This document shows positions 53,144 to 61,934 of a DNA stretch of 64,000 nucleotides, one piece after another (within the stretch, counting starts at the first letter, position 1; each line of letters starts with the position of its first letter). Where the stretch lies: NCBI GenBank assembly GCA_045430345.1, contig JAILXT010000006.1, forward strand, positions 186,001-250,000. Reading direction: 5' to 3'. A model generated the notes under the pieces. That model was not told the DNA's origin. It worked only from the letters and a program-made list of their open reading frames with translations, and did not search any database. Position numbers and translations under genes: made by a program. The DNA comes from Agarilytica sp045430345. GTDB taxonomy: Bacteria; Pseudomonadota; Gammaproteobacteria; Pseudomonadales; Cellvibrionaceae.

Positions 53144-53287
53144 AAAAAACCCTATCTATCCGATGAGTACCACTCTGCACTTACACGCACTGGAAAAACT
53201 TCTCGAAAACTGGTTATCGGTGGTCAACATGAAATATTTATGAGCGACTCGGTAGTTACGGAAGTATTAAAATCAATTCGAGATTAG
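53144..53287 (+). pseudogene. C-terminal remnant of an unidentified reading frame
   Basis: An open frame continues to a TAG at 53285-53287 and reads naturally at its end (KLVIGGQHEIFMSDSVVTEV, then LKSIRD) but has no plausible start; the only in-frame ATG is near its end. It follows the attC-like half-site immediately. It may be the tail of a gene lost when the cassette boundary was truncated, or chance. I do not recognise it. Confidence 0.3.
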
Positions 53288-53384
53288 GATAAAATGTAGT
53301 AAGCGGTGTGTGCAAAGGCCAAAATACGTTATGCTTTGAGTATCCTCTATATCATACATCAAGAGCATAACGAAGGTTCATCTC

Positions 53385-54344
53385 ATGAAAATACTCTTGT
53401 CGCTATACATTGTATTAATCATTGGGTGCTCGGCTTCTATTCCATATGTACCGGAAGAGCAGCCTTTGGATTTTGGCCAACGCCCAGAACCCAACATTCA
53501 AATGAGTATTCCAGGGCTAAGCTCATGCACAGACTCACCCGACCAGACCCTGAAACTAAATTCAAACCATCCGATCACAGTATTAGTGCACGGCTGTAAA
53601 GGTTCCGCCGGTAGATTTAGGTCATTAGCTGAGCTATATGCTTTTCATGGCCAGCAAGCTGTATGCTTTAGTTATGACGATCGAGATAGCCTAGTCGATA
53701 GTGCCAAGAGACTGGCTTTATCCACAAGTGAACTCTCCAAAAATATGGAAAATAACAACATTTCCATTATCGGCCATAGTATGGGAGGCTTAGTTGCTCG
53801 TAGAGCTTTAGAGAATAAAAAAGATAATGTATTACTGAACACCCCTAAAAACATATCTTTGGCAACGGTTTCTGCACCTCTTGCAGGCATCAAAGCTGCA
53901 GAAACTTGCGGATCAAAGCCGCTGCAATGGTTAAGTCTCGGGATAATCCCTGGAACATGCTGGATCGCTACAGGTGATAATTGGAACGAGATCACATCCT
54001 CTTCCGACTTTATAAAAAGGCCTAGGGAATTATTACCTTCAATAGAAAAATATATAAAAGTAGTCACGGATGAAAGAGATACCTGCAGAATCGACCCAAA
54101 TACTGGCCAGTGTCATCAGAGCGATTTTGTCTTTGATTTATTTGAACAGTACCATCCCGTCGTTGACAAATACCACCAAACCACCAACATTGAAGTCAAT
54201 GCTGGGCACGTAGAAATTGTTGGCTATAAAGGTCTGGCTCCACGCAAGCTTATTAAAATATTGCAAGAAAACGAGATGCTTTTTCCTACGCCACCTGAGC
54301 GCCAGGCGAGCCTTGAAAAATTACTCGCCACCCTTTACGACTAA
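53385..54344 (+). CDS. Lipoprotein alpha/beta hydrolase (lipase/esterase-like)
   Basis: 319 residues. Lipoprotein signal peptide MKILLSLYIVLIIGC with lipobox IIGC; the mature N-terminus begins Cys-Ser-Ala. Alpha/beta-hydrolase motifs are ITVLVHGCKGSAGRF (oxyanion strand), IIGHSMGGLVARRAL (nucleophile Ser in GHSMGG) and a late His in VNAGHVEIVGYKG. Two cysteine pairs (ETCGS, GTCW; DTCRID, GQCHQSD) suggest disulfides in the periplasm or on the outer membrane. It shares architecture with the hydrolase at 61935. The region is AT-rich. The substrate is unknown; a lipase-, PGAP1- or LipA-like role is possible. Confidence 0.82.
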   Translation: MKILLSLYIVLIIGCSASIPYVPEEQPLDFGQRPEPNIQMSIPGLSSCTDSPDQTLKLNSNHPITVLVHGCKGSAGRFRSLAELYAFHGQQAVCFSYDDRDSLVDSAKRLALSTSELSKNMENNNISIIGHSMGGLVARRALENKKDNVLLNTPKNISLATVSAPLAGIKAAETCGSKPLQWLSLGIIPGTCWIATGDNWNEITSSSDFIKRPRELLPSIEKYIKVVTDERDTCRIDPNTGQCHQSDFVFDLFEQYHPVVDKYHQTTNIEVNAGHVEIVGYKGLAPRKLIKILQENEMLFPTPPERQASLEKLLATLYD

Positions 54345-54358
54345 TCGATTTATTCTTT

Positions 54359-54397
54359 GGAATGGTGAGCGCCATTGCGCCTGGTGCTTACCATTCT
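54359..54397. terminator. Long hairpin between convergent genes
   Basis: 54359-54373 (GGAATGGTGAGCGCC) pairs with 54383-54397 (GGTGCTTACCATTCT) over 15 bp with three G-U pairs and a 9-base loop. It lies just after the hydrolase stop and before the end of the opposing PEP-mutase-family gene, consistent with a shared terminator, although T-runs are weak. Confidence 0.5.
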
Positions 54398-54456
54398 GAA
54401 TATAATCTATCGCGTATCTTATTCACTACCTATCCCTCGATCACTTTTTCCCGGCT

Positions 54457-55308
54457 CTATCTTTCCGCCACGGACGACAAATACGCACTTACTTCGTCAG
54501 ACGCCATTGTCTCCTCACTAAAACACGCGTAACTCTCAAACGTATTCAAACCACTTACAATGCCTTCAAACTTTTTCAAACAGGATCGAAAAATAAATGG
54601 GCCGAAACTAACGCGGTTAATTCCTACTTCGTGTAAAACAGATAATGGCGCGGCGGCGGCAGAAGCTAAGGCATTGATTGGGGATGAAATTCTGCCCCTT
54701 AACGCCAACAACGTTTCTTTGTCTCCAGGGCCTATTGGGTAAAGGCAATCGGCACCCGCTTTGGAATAAGATACGGCCCTTAAAACGGCGTCCTCCATTT
54801 GTTCTTCTTTTGTCTTCAAGCTATTCGTGAGAAAGCTATCAATACGGGCATTAATAACGAGAGGAATGCCTTTAGTATCCGCGATATTCCTGACGAGCGC
54901 GATACGCTCACATTGCTCACCGGCTGATCGCAACGCGCCGCCCTCCTGAAGGCTATCCTCGATATTGATACCAACAACACCCGATTCTATCACCTGAAGA
55001 ATCGTTTCCTCTAGCGCTGATATCGTGGCGCCGTATCCAGACTCGATATCCACGGTTACGGGCACGTCTACACATTGAGCGATGCGCGTAATGATATCAA
55101 TAAGCGTTGAGCGCTTAATCTTTTCACCATCGGCATAACCGAGGGACGCAGCAACCGCGGCACTTGCGGTCGCCACCGCTGGAAAATTTTTACTCTCCAA
55201 TATTCGAGCACCTATCGGGTTCCAAATATTAGGTAACACTAATAGCTTGCCATTTGTATGCAGTGATAAAAGCGCTTCTGCTTTTTTCTTTTGGGTCTGT
55301 ATGTTCAT
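54457..55308 (-). CDS. Isocitrate lyase/PEP mutase superfamily enzyme
   Basis: About 283 residues. Phosphoenolpyruvate-mutase-type TIM barrel: LLVLPNIWNPIGARILESKNFPAVATASAAVAASLGYADGE at the start, VPVTVDIESGYG (metal-binding Asp), GVVGINIEDSLQEGGALR and INARIDSF. Members include carboxyvinyl-carboxyphosphonate phosphonomutase-like, 2,3-dimethylmalate lyase-like and methylisocitrate-lyase-like enzymes; the KKCGH-type Cys motif of lyases is absent, so a lyase of unknown substrate or phosphonate/oxaloacetate hydrolase is possible. Start ATG at 55308; an ATG at 55317 is an alternative. It is a single gene. Confidence 0.85.
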   Translation of the reverse strand: MNIQTQKKKAEALLSLHTNGKLLVLPNIWNPIGARILESKNFPAVATASAAVAASLGYADGEKIKRSTLIDIITRIAQCVDVPVTVDIESGYGATISALEETILQVIESGVVGINIEDSLQEGGALRSAGEQCERIALVRNIADTKGIPLVINARIDSFLTNSLKTKEEQMEDAVLRAVSYSKAGADCLYPIGPGDKETLLALRGRISSPINALASAAAAPLSVLHEVGINRVSFGPFIFRSCLKKFEGIVSGLNTFESYACFSEETMASDEVSAYLSSVAER

Positions 55309-55498
55309 AAGCCACATTAAGTAGGAGTTAATGATTTCGTGTTAACGCCAATGCGTGTTTGGCCAATAGATATCGACATAGCGAAACTACTGGATCCCCC
55401 CGTTTATATCAACCCCGATATTAGGCGTGCATTATATTAAGGGCAATATAGAGCGAAAAATGAAGTAAGGAAGAGGGAAGGATAATTTAGGTTTTATG

Positions 55499-55539
55499 AT
55501 CAGTTTCTACAATACAAAAAACACATTGTAGAAACTGAT
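55499..55539. terminator. Perfect 15-bp inverted repeat downstream of the 554-residue CxxCH protein gene
   Basis: ATCAGTTTCTACAAT (55499-55513) and ATTGTAGAAACTGAT (55525-55539) with an 11-base loop holding six A residues (T residues on the minus strand). A second small hairpin GGCAT-gag-ATGCC follows. It lies 45 bp beyond the gene end on the minus strand and probably caps that transcript. Confidence 0.5.
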
Positions 55540-55583
55540 TTAGGCATGAGATGCCACTACAGAATATAGATACTACTGATCAT

Positions 55584-57248
55584 TCAGTCATCTAGCTTGA
55601 GGTTACCAATAATCGACCAAGCAAAATCTAAACGCAGGACACCTTCAAATACGGCATCATCCAGGGCCATATAATAGTCAGTACCGTATGGCTTTTCACG
55701 ATTGGCACCACCATTCGTTGTGTAGTCTACCTTTGGATCGTATTGAGCAAGGTTGTGACAGGTCATGCAATTTGTTTGTACACCGAACTCGTTATAGATA
55801 TCACCATTAATCGCGCGATTTATTTGGAACACTTGTTGATCAAAATTCGCTTCCAAATGGGGGTTGTAGGCAATGTGGGATGCCCCCACATTTTCCCCTC
55901 CCATAATAGGCTGGGCGGGTTTTACCATTTGATAAGCGACAGACATAGCGTAGTGTTTTGATGCGCTATCTAAACTCGACGGCTGCAACGCCGCAATAGC
56001 GGAACTGCTGGGCAAATATGGATCACTGACATTCGCTGTCCAGAAGAACGTTTGCCATGCCCAACGTTTTATTTCCCGGGTCGTGACGTGCATACCGACT
56101 AAAATCGCCACATCCCCCACGCTTGCGGAAAGGCCCAATTGGGATTTTAGATATTTTACATCCGCAGCCGTGATTTTATTATGGATAAAATCACTTAAAT
56201 AAAAGGTGTTTGCGGCGGTTCTACCAGCACACCCTTGATCCACACTATTACCTCCCGTACCCGTTCCGGTTACATCAACATACACGCAGCTATTCCAATC
56301 CTCTTCTGGAAAAGTCTTTGCTGGGCTGGGCGTTCCGGGCCAACCCGGGAAAGTGTATATACCGTTTACCGTGTTAGCGGCGGTAATGACTTTGTACACA
56401 GGTTTAATGGTAATGGCATTACTTGGGAAGTTGGGGATATCCGTATAGCCATTTTCTAGATATTCATTCAGCGTGCTTTGGAGAAACAAGGCATTGTTAA
56501 TCGCATGTTGCGCTGCTGGCGGATTGTAAGCCACTGACACAAAGATGTTGGTATCCCCATCTTCTGGCGTCGCGGCTTTTATCGTATTCCGTAACTTTCC
56601 TTTAACGCCCTTTCGGTTTTTAAATTGATGCGGGGAGGAAAGCTCCAGTTTTGGCGCCTTGTCGATAAGTCCCGTAATACCGGCCTTTTTTAGTTTTTTA
56701 ACGCTTTTAGCTTTGGAGGACTGCAGCGTCTCGATTTGATAAATCATATTGGTGGGGGTATTCCAAGTTTCAAACGCCCGGACTTGTATGCCGTCCACGG
56801 TACCGACATAGGATGTTAACCCTGACCAGACCCCCCAGCCATGTTTAACGATAGCATCTTCGTTACCACCATAAACCCATTCATTGATGGTGGTTTCCGA
56901 TTTAGGAAACGTAAAGTTAGGATCTGTTTTTGGCAGGTCTGGCATACACACCAAGTTGCCATCGATATTACCAATATCCCCGTATTGTTGAATTGAATTT
57001 AGGCAGGAATTTAACCCCGTAAGACTCGTGCTGTTTGTCCTGCCATTAAGTTTCTCACAACTGGCGCTCAGCGTATCCGATGTAACTGTTATACTCGTGC
57101 ATGTTTTCTGGTAGCTGCCCACCGGGTTGCTGCTTGCGTAGGATACGTGACAAACGCCCAACAGTGCGCCAACCACAGAGATGATGGTAACGTTCGCTCG
57201 TGTGGACGGGCGTATATTTTTGTCAAACATTCTTTTTAGTCGTTTCAT
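55584..57248 (-). CDS. Secreted protein with one CxxCH haem motif, function unknown (A)
   Basis: 554 residues with a long basic N-terminus and a signal-type hydrophobic segment (VTIISVVGALLGVCHVSYA, about 20-38). Near the C-terminus (about residue 497) NCMTCHNLA is a c-type haem attachment motif, so the protein is probably periplasmic or secreted and carries a single haem, as in diverged cytochromes. Four further cysteines near residues 50-90 (CTSI, SCEKL, SCLNS, VCMPD) may form disulfides. The central part (NNALFLQSTLNEYLENGY, VGMHVTTREIKRWAWQTFFW) matches nothing I can name. It lies 50 bp downstream of a similar-length CxxCH gene on the same strand, so the two are very likely cotranscribed and work together. 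A redox or oxidase role is only a guess. Confidence 0.65.
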   Translation of the reverse strand: MKRLKRMFDKNIRPSTRANVTIISVVGALLGVCHVSYASSNPVGSYQKTCTSITVTSDTLSASCEKLNGRTNSTSLTGLNSCLNSIQQYGDIGNIDGNLVCMPDLPKTDPNFTFPKSETTINEWVYGGNEDAIVKHGWGVWSGLTSYVGTVDGIQVRAFETWNTPTNMIYQIETLQSSKAKSVKKLKKAGITGLIDKAPKLELSSPHQFKNRKGVKGKLRNTIKAATPEDGDTNIFVSVAYNPPAAQHAINNALFLQSTLNEYLENGYTDIPNFPSNAITIKPVYKVITAANTVNGIYTFPGWPGTPSPAKTFPEEDWNSCVYVDVTGTGTGGNSVDQGCAGRTAANTFYLSDFIHNKITAADVKYLKSQLGLSASVGDVAILVGMHVTTREIKRWAWQTFFWTANVSDPYLPSSSAIAALQPSSLDSASKHYAMSVAYQMVKPAQPIMGGENVGASHIAYNPHLEANFDQQVFQINRAINGDIYNEFGVQTNCMTCHNLAQYDPKVDYTTNGGANREKPYGTDYYMALDDAVFEGVLRLDFAWSIIGNLKLDD

Positions 57249-57298
57249 AATTCCCTCACAAATTATTTATGAAATACAGTGAATTAAACATTAAATTC

Positions 57299-58858
57299 TT
57301 AGGGTTCTTCCGGGTGATAAATAATAGTGTCTGGTGTAACAACCGGCTTATTGACGCCAAAGTCGAGAAGAAAACTGAAGTCGGTTCCGAATGACGTTTG
57401 CGCTACGCCATGACACCCCTTACAGCCACCCATATTGTAGGTATTGCCATTAAGTGCAATATTGTCACCGTTGCCGTTGCTTCCTGAGGGGAACGGGTTA
57501 GAACCAAACCCTGGTCCAAAAAAATTCCCCAAAAACGCGTCAGACTCAATCACATGATTGGCCATAAAATGATTAGGCCCCTGCAGCGATTTTCCGGAGG
57601 GTTTAGCACCCCAACTTTCGGTGATATTGGCTTGTACACCAATAAGGCGATAGTTAAGCCATACGGATTGTTTATTCAGGGCGCCTAGCTGCTTATGTAC
57701 ATTCTGTGTGACAGCGTCCATGTAGGGTGGAACAGGGTAAAGCTGGCCGTTGGATGTGGGGGAACTTCCGGTTTGCCGAATGACCGCCTGACGTTTACCG
57801 GTTTGCGATCCCGCGGGAGCCGCGGGCGCATTGTGCGGGTTAAAGTCACTGTACGTCGGAGGAAGAGGCGCTAACAAGCGGTATTTAAAGTCCATGTCCG
57901 AAAGTTTCGCGTGCTCAAATGAGGTAAATATAAAATCTGGGTACGCAGTAGTCTTGTGAATGATATGGATGCCGAGCAAGGCAAACGTGCCATTATGGTA
58001 CTGATAGTTAGTGTATGTTTTTGTTTTCTTATCGTAATCTGCCGTGTAATAAATCGCTTCCGTTTGAAAGAAGTCTTTTAGCATGGCGTTATTCGCAGCT
58101 GTCACACGAAGAAAGGCCGTTTTAATTTCGATCGCCCCTTCGTTTCCGCCGTACTTTCCTGCCGGCAAATTAATTCCCTTGGAAGAATTACGTTTATTTT
58201 TCAGAATACTTTTCTGGTTAGCCACAGCCGCTTTTGCGAGCTTTCCGTTGGGGTCAGCTTGTTCCGCCCCAAACACATTTTTTATATAGTCGTATTCCGC
58301 TGCATTGACCTTGGCCTGATACAACACAAGATCCTGTGTTTTTGGGTCACCTGGGCCAAGATAAATATCACAAGACCCGATCTCATTATCCTCATCAAGG
58401 TTATTAAACAAGGAGAAACTGGGGTTACCCGGCCCGGCACTTGGCGGATCTACAAAAAGATAGGTAGGGTGCTTATTAAAGGGGGTATTGAGTGGGGTAC
58501 CCGCAGGTCGAAGCTCTGAACGGTGGGCATAGGTCTCCCATACAAGCGGCTGCCCTTGAGCATATGGCTTCGAATAGTTCCACGAAGTATCGGCCACGCC
58601 TCGAATCGGCTTTTGTTTGGAGTAGCTGGATTGCCAATTCAACGCTAAAAACTGTTGCCATGCAAAAAAGGCCAATTCTTCATTACATGCCGTGCTGTAA
58701 TCTAGCCGTTTGCTTTTTTTATTGACATCATGCGGCACTTCACCCGTGATGCTAAAGTTTTTACCTGGTGTGCACGCGCTACCGGCATATGTAAAGTGAG
58801 AAAAAATACAGATTAAACTGAAAGATAAAAAATACTGTAGGGGTTTCTGAAATGTCAT
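57299..58858 (-). CDS. Secreted protein with one CxxCH haem motif, function unknown (B)
   Basis: 519 residues with a signal peptide (FSLICIFSHFTYAGSA). The motif NEELAFFAWQQFLALNW near residue 60 and the C-terminal GGCKGCHGVAQTSFGTDFSFLL (CxxCH at about residue 487) are the most recognisable parts. The protein is presumably exported and receives one covalently bound haem. It precedes protein A in the same operon, and both end with a haem motif shortly before the C-terminus, suggesting a common ancestor or a heteromeric complex. No electron-transfer partner is encoded beside them. The family is unknown to me beyond cytochrome-c-like hypothetical proteins. Confidence 0.65.
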   Translation of the reverse strand: MTFQKPLQYFLSFSLICIFSHFTYAGSACTPGKNFSITGEVPHDVNKKSKRLDYSTACNEELAFFAWQQFLALNWQSSYSKQKPIRGVADTSWNYSKPYAQGQPLVWETYAHRSELRPAGTPLNTPFNKHPTYLFVDPPSAGPGNPSFSLFNNLDEDNEIGSCDIYLGPGDPKTQDLVLYQAKVNAAEYDYIKNVFGAEQADPNGKLAKAAVANQKSILKNKRNSSKGINLPAGKYGGNEGAIEIKTAFLRVTAANNAMLKDFFQTEAIYYTADYDKKTKTYTNYQYHNGTFALLGIHIIHKTTAYPDFIFTSFEHAKLSDMDFKYRLLAPLPPTYSDFNPHNAPAAPAGSQTGKRQAVIRQTGSSPTSNGQLYPVPPYMDAVTQNVHKQLGALNKQSVWLNYRLIGVQANITESWGAKPSGKSLQGPNHFMANHVIESDAFLGNFFGPGFGSNPFPSGSNGNGDNIALNGNTYNMGGCKGCHGVAQTSFGTDFSFLLDFGVNKPVVTPDTIIYHPEEP

Positions 58859-59159
58859 TATGCTGCCCTGCGTTTAAATGGGAGTTTAGAGGCCGGCATG
58901 TTGTTATATCCGCCTTACACTATCTTCGAAATTTTTTGATAGGAATATAGATAAACATAACGTTTTTTACCGACGCCTCGATACCAAACCCTTACTTGTA
59001 TAGTCGATAATTTTTCAGTGGGCTATAAAAAACAAACACTCGATAAAAAAATGACACGAACGGATCTCATGTGGCGTCAATAGAACTATTAGTTGGTGGA
59101 TGTGAAAATTTTATCTGGGATAATGCAGCAATACAGAACATCAATTTAAGGAAGCATAT
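58859..59159. other. Divergent intergenic region, nothing recognised
   Basis: About 300 bp, AT-rich, containing the promoters of the CxxCH operon (minus strand) and of the zinc-finger-like gene (plus strand). No clear operators or RNA structures were seen. Confidence 0.35.
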
Positions 59160-59669
59160 ATGCCTGTCTGTCGGTATTGCCGAAATGCGATGACTCAGCA
59201 ACAATTACTCGCCCATACTCCCGCGTGTGAAGCACGATTTATGGCAGCCCCCGCAAATCCGTCGCCTGAAGCGCAAGCTATTGCAGCAGACAGAAATTAT
59301 CAAAGCGCGGCACGCCGCCATAAACTTGTTATGGGACGAGACGTCAGAGTCAAAGGTGGAACGGTACGGATCTATTTTAATGAAAGCTCAGTTAAGCATA
59401 TTCAAGACAATTCTGGTCTTGACGTAGCACTCGCATCCATTATTGAAATTACCCGACGCCATAGGCTAAGCGATATTAAAACATGGCAAAATAAAAAAAT
59501 TGGCCATATGATCTTTAGTTTTGTCGTTCGTTGGGACAGTACCCTACAGGGGCTTTTAGTGTTTCATCACGATGATTGTTACACACAAGATTATAACTTA
59601 AGACATAAACGTGGCCCCGGTGGCGACAGGGGGCCTGGCCCCTCCCCTAGCCCGGCGTCTATCATTTGA
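59160..59669 (+). CDS. Hypothetical protein with N-terminal zinc-finger-like motif
   Basis: 169 residues, ATG preceded by AAGGAAGC. The first 23 residues contain CRYCRNAMTQQQLLAHTPAC, a Cys-x2-Cys...His-x4-Cys arrangement able to bind zinc. The middle (about 55-140) is a compact alpha/beta part with ending SFVVRWDSTLQGLLVFHHDD; the C-terminus is a disordered Gly/Pro/Arg tail (GPGGDRGPGPSPSP). I do not recognise the family. It is a single gene between divergent and convergent neighbours. Confidence 0.6.
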   Translation: MPVCRYCRNAMTQQQLLAHTPACEARFMAAPANPSPEAQAIAADRNYQSAARRHKLVMGRDVRVKGGTVRIYFNESSVKHIQDNSGLDVALASIIEITRRHRLSDIKTWQNKKIGHMIFSFVVRWDSTLQGLLVFHHDDCYTQDYNLRHKRGPGGDRGPGPSPSPASII

Positions 59670-59759
59670 AGGGCTAATACTTTTTGTTCTCAGTGGCCGG
59701 TAAATATTCAACTATCAGCACTCGATTACGCCATCGCATATACAGGCAATCTTATAGCT

Positions 59760-60161
59760 TTAGTTAAATGCTAATACTAGAAGATCATAGAAATAATAGA
59801 TTGAAGCACTAATCACTAACAAACCAAATAGGCGCTTAACACGACCCTTATGACGGGGCTTCACTTTACGCGGCGGACGTCGCAATTGTTCAGTTCTGTA
59901 TGCAACAGGGTTTGTGAGGGCTCTCGGTACATCCATTACCTCCAGGTTCAACGTGGTATTCAAGCTTTTCACAGCATTGCTCTTTACCACGTTCACAATC
60001 ACATAATTGCAGTAGTTCGAAAGCTCCATCAATTGCTCTTTACTGCGAATATAAAAGCCTTGCAATGGGAAGGGTGTATCCGCGATTGGGCAATCTAACT
60101 GCGTTACGTACATACCGATAGCTAAATCTTCTACTGCATAGCGTTTTTGTACTGCGTTCAT
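59760..60161 (-). CDS. DUF3391-domain protein with C-terminal membrane helix
   Basis: 133 residues from the ATG at 60161, which has GGAG six bases upstream; the frame extends further up without need. Residues about 5-75 match DUF3391 (RYAVEDLAIGMYVTQLDCPI, FPLQGFYIRS), the domain that normally precedes HD-GYP c-di-GMP phosphodiesterases. Here the HD-GYP part is missing; instead a strongly basic linker (RPPRKVKPRHKGRVKR) leads to one transmembrane helix (LFGLLVISASIYYFYDLLVLAF). It may be a membrane-tethered remnant or adaptor for c-di-GMP signalling. Confidence 0.7.
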   Translation of the reverse strand: MNAVQKRYAVEDLAIGMYVTQLDCPIADTPFPLQGFYIRSKEQLMELSNYCNYVIVNVVKSNAVKSLNTTLNLEVMDVPRALTNPVAYRTEQLRRPPRKVKPRHKGRVKRLFGLLVISASIYYFYDLLVLAFN

Positions 60162-60480
60162 TTTGCGCTCCATCATTACTGCATCATATGTGAATCGATA
60201 TAAATGATAGGGCAACTGACGTGCCAATCGTCATTACAGGCTATTACACCCCCTAAAAACCCGACTTTTTGGGCCAACCAAGGCCAAACGCCTGTCATAC
60301 CCCGCCCTTTGCAACTAGAAATATGACAAAACGCGCCATTCACCGGCTTCTAGGTGACGAATTTTGTCGGGGAGAAGCTTCACCACCAAGGAAACAAAGC
60401 TTAATCCTCGATATGCCGATCTTTGACCACATAATACGGAGAAATCACTGAACACAACTCATAAGTAAATCAACGAAATA

Positions 60481-60990
60481 TTAGCGTAACTCTCCTGGTA
60501 TAGAGACTAAGGATGAAGACAAGCCTATCTCCGAAGCACTACCTGATTCATCGGAAATTCGTATCACAGAGGAAAAACCAGGCTCTTGCGCAACAAATGT
60601 AATTTGAAATGTACCATTCCCCAAATCGACACCTTCTGCAAATATTCCAATATTAACCTCGGGAGGTAGCGGTGAAAAAATCTGAGCATTTATAACCCCA
60701 ACGAGCTCCCTCAGATCATTAAAAGATGAAACCGTATTCGTAACGCCCATTCCCGCATCAAGAACAATACTGACCGTACCGTTTGCTTCTTCAGCTTCAG
60801 TTAATGACACATCGAAGAATATTGACGAAGTACTAAAATCATGTTCAATAGGCAACAAAAAAGGTACGCCCTCTAAGCGCGTATAGCTATTTCCACGCTC
60901 TCGCCCATTTTCCCCACCACATCCAACCATAACTATTACATATAACAAACAAACACACGCTCTCATAATAATTTTCGCTTTAGTTTTCAC
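60481..60990 (-). CDS. Hypothetical lipoprotein
   Basis: 169 residues. Signal peptide with lipobox MVGC (ACVCLLYVIVMVGC), then a linker and a beta-rich domain (FFDVSLTEAEEANGTVSIVL, FNDLRELVGVINAQI, FQITFVAQEPGFSSVIRISD). This alternation somewhat resembles the flagellar hook IN motif, but the evidence is thin. The RBS is poor. No partner genes. Confidence 0.6.
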   Translation of the reverse strand: MKTKAKIIMRACVCLLYVIVMVGCGGENGRERGNSYTRLEGVPFLLPIEHDFSTSSIFFDVSLTEAEEANGTVSIVLDAGMGVTNTVSSFNDLRELVGVINAQIFSPLPPEVNIGIFAEGVDLGNGTFQITFVAQEPGFSSVIRISDESGSASEIGLSSSLVSIPGELR

Positions 60991-61039
60991 ACATAAAATT
61001 TAACACACTACAACATATTACCCACCTATCCATTGATAG

Positions 61040-61645
61040 CTAACAACACAGATTATGCCCGCTTTCAACTAGATACCTATTTAACGAAATCTCGAACCTA
61101 TTCCAGCGCCGTTTTAATTTATTTACAAGCATAGACGGTATGTAATTCAGTATCTTTATTAATACAACATCGCCAATACCATCTATTAGCACCAATCTAT
61201 AGATTTTTCCCCCACTAATTTGAACCAAAATATTTCCGGCAGTGATATCATAATTAAAGATGATAAGGTGATTTATAAAGAATGACCTTAGGTCTTCAAG
61301 GTGACAGCAAAACCTATCAATTGACCACCCATTATCCAAATACCATTTCAGAGATTTAGATACCTCACCATTATCATCTCTAATAAGATCGACAACAAAT
61401 CCCCTCCCATGATTGGTCTCTACGAGACCATGATATTTTGGGATATGCGTAAATCCACTAAAGTTACGTCGTTCAAGCTGATGATAATAACGCACTTCTC
61501 TTTTTGTTTGCCTATTCTGCTTTTTAGAAGATATTTTAATTGCCTTACTCCGATCCTCAGGGTGCTCGTAACATTTCCTTTCGACGCCCTCCCCAATCGG
61601 AGACTGCTTAATAAACATTTTTGTATCTGTTGTATAATCATCCAT
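61040..61645 (-). CDS. YrbL-like protein (kinase-like fold)
   Basis: 201 residues resembling YrbL of the PhoP network. It has IGEGVERKCYEHPEDRSKAIKI as the nucleotide-binding start, then HQLERR, FVVDLIRDDNGEVSKSLKWYL, and a catalytic-loop-like FNYDITAGNILVQ, where Asp and Asn occupy kinase-like positions, followed by LVLIDGIGD in place of a DFG motif. In enterobacteria yrbL is controlled by PhoP and PmrA; its biochemical role is unknown. ATG at 61645. Divergent from the hydrolase at 61935. Confidence 0.8.
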   Translation of the reverse strand: MDDYTTDTKMFIKQSPIGEGVERKCYEHPEDRSKAIKISSKKQNRQTKREVRYYHQLERRNFSGFTHIPKYHGLVETNHGRGFVVDLIRDDNGEVSKSLKWYLDNGWSIDRFCCHLEDLRSFFINHLIIFNYDITAGNILVQISGGKIYRLVLIDGIGDVVLIKILNYIPSMLVNKLKRRWNRFEISLNRYLVESGHNLCC

Positions 61646-61750
61646 TAACTATTCACCTAGAGCTAGAGTGGCTAGGCCACAGCAAAGTAAATGCCAACTA
61701 TTTAACCCCAGTAAATTGCTTTTTTTAAAGGCATTTAAATTTTTTGTTTA

Positions 61751-61778
61751 TTATGCAACCACACACTATGTTGCATAA
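61751..61778. promoter_or_regulatory. Perfect 9-bp inverted repeat in the divergent region
   Basis: TTATGCAAC (61751-61759) and GTTGCATAA (61770-61778), 10-base spacer, between the YrbL-like gene and the lipoprotein hydrolase. Centre-to-centre spacing of two helical turns would suit a dimeric regulator; it may also be a hairpin. Confidence 0.4.
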
Positions 61779-61934
61779 ACACAACATCTGTTCTAAAAAC
61801 GCTACACAGCAAGATAAGCAATAACGACCAATACACCCCCTACCGATTGGAAAAAGTATTGACGAACACTGCTAGTATCCAACTAAGAATCTATAAATTG
61901 ACGTTAGACGCAAACAACTATGGCCGAATATCAT

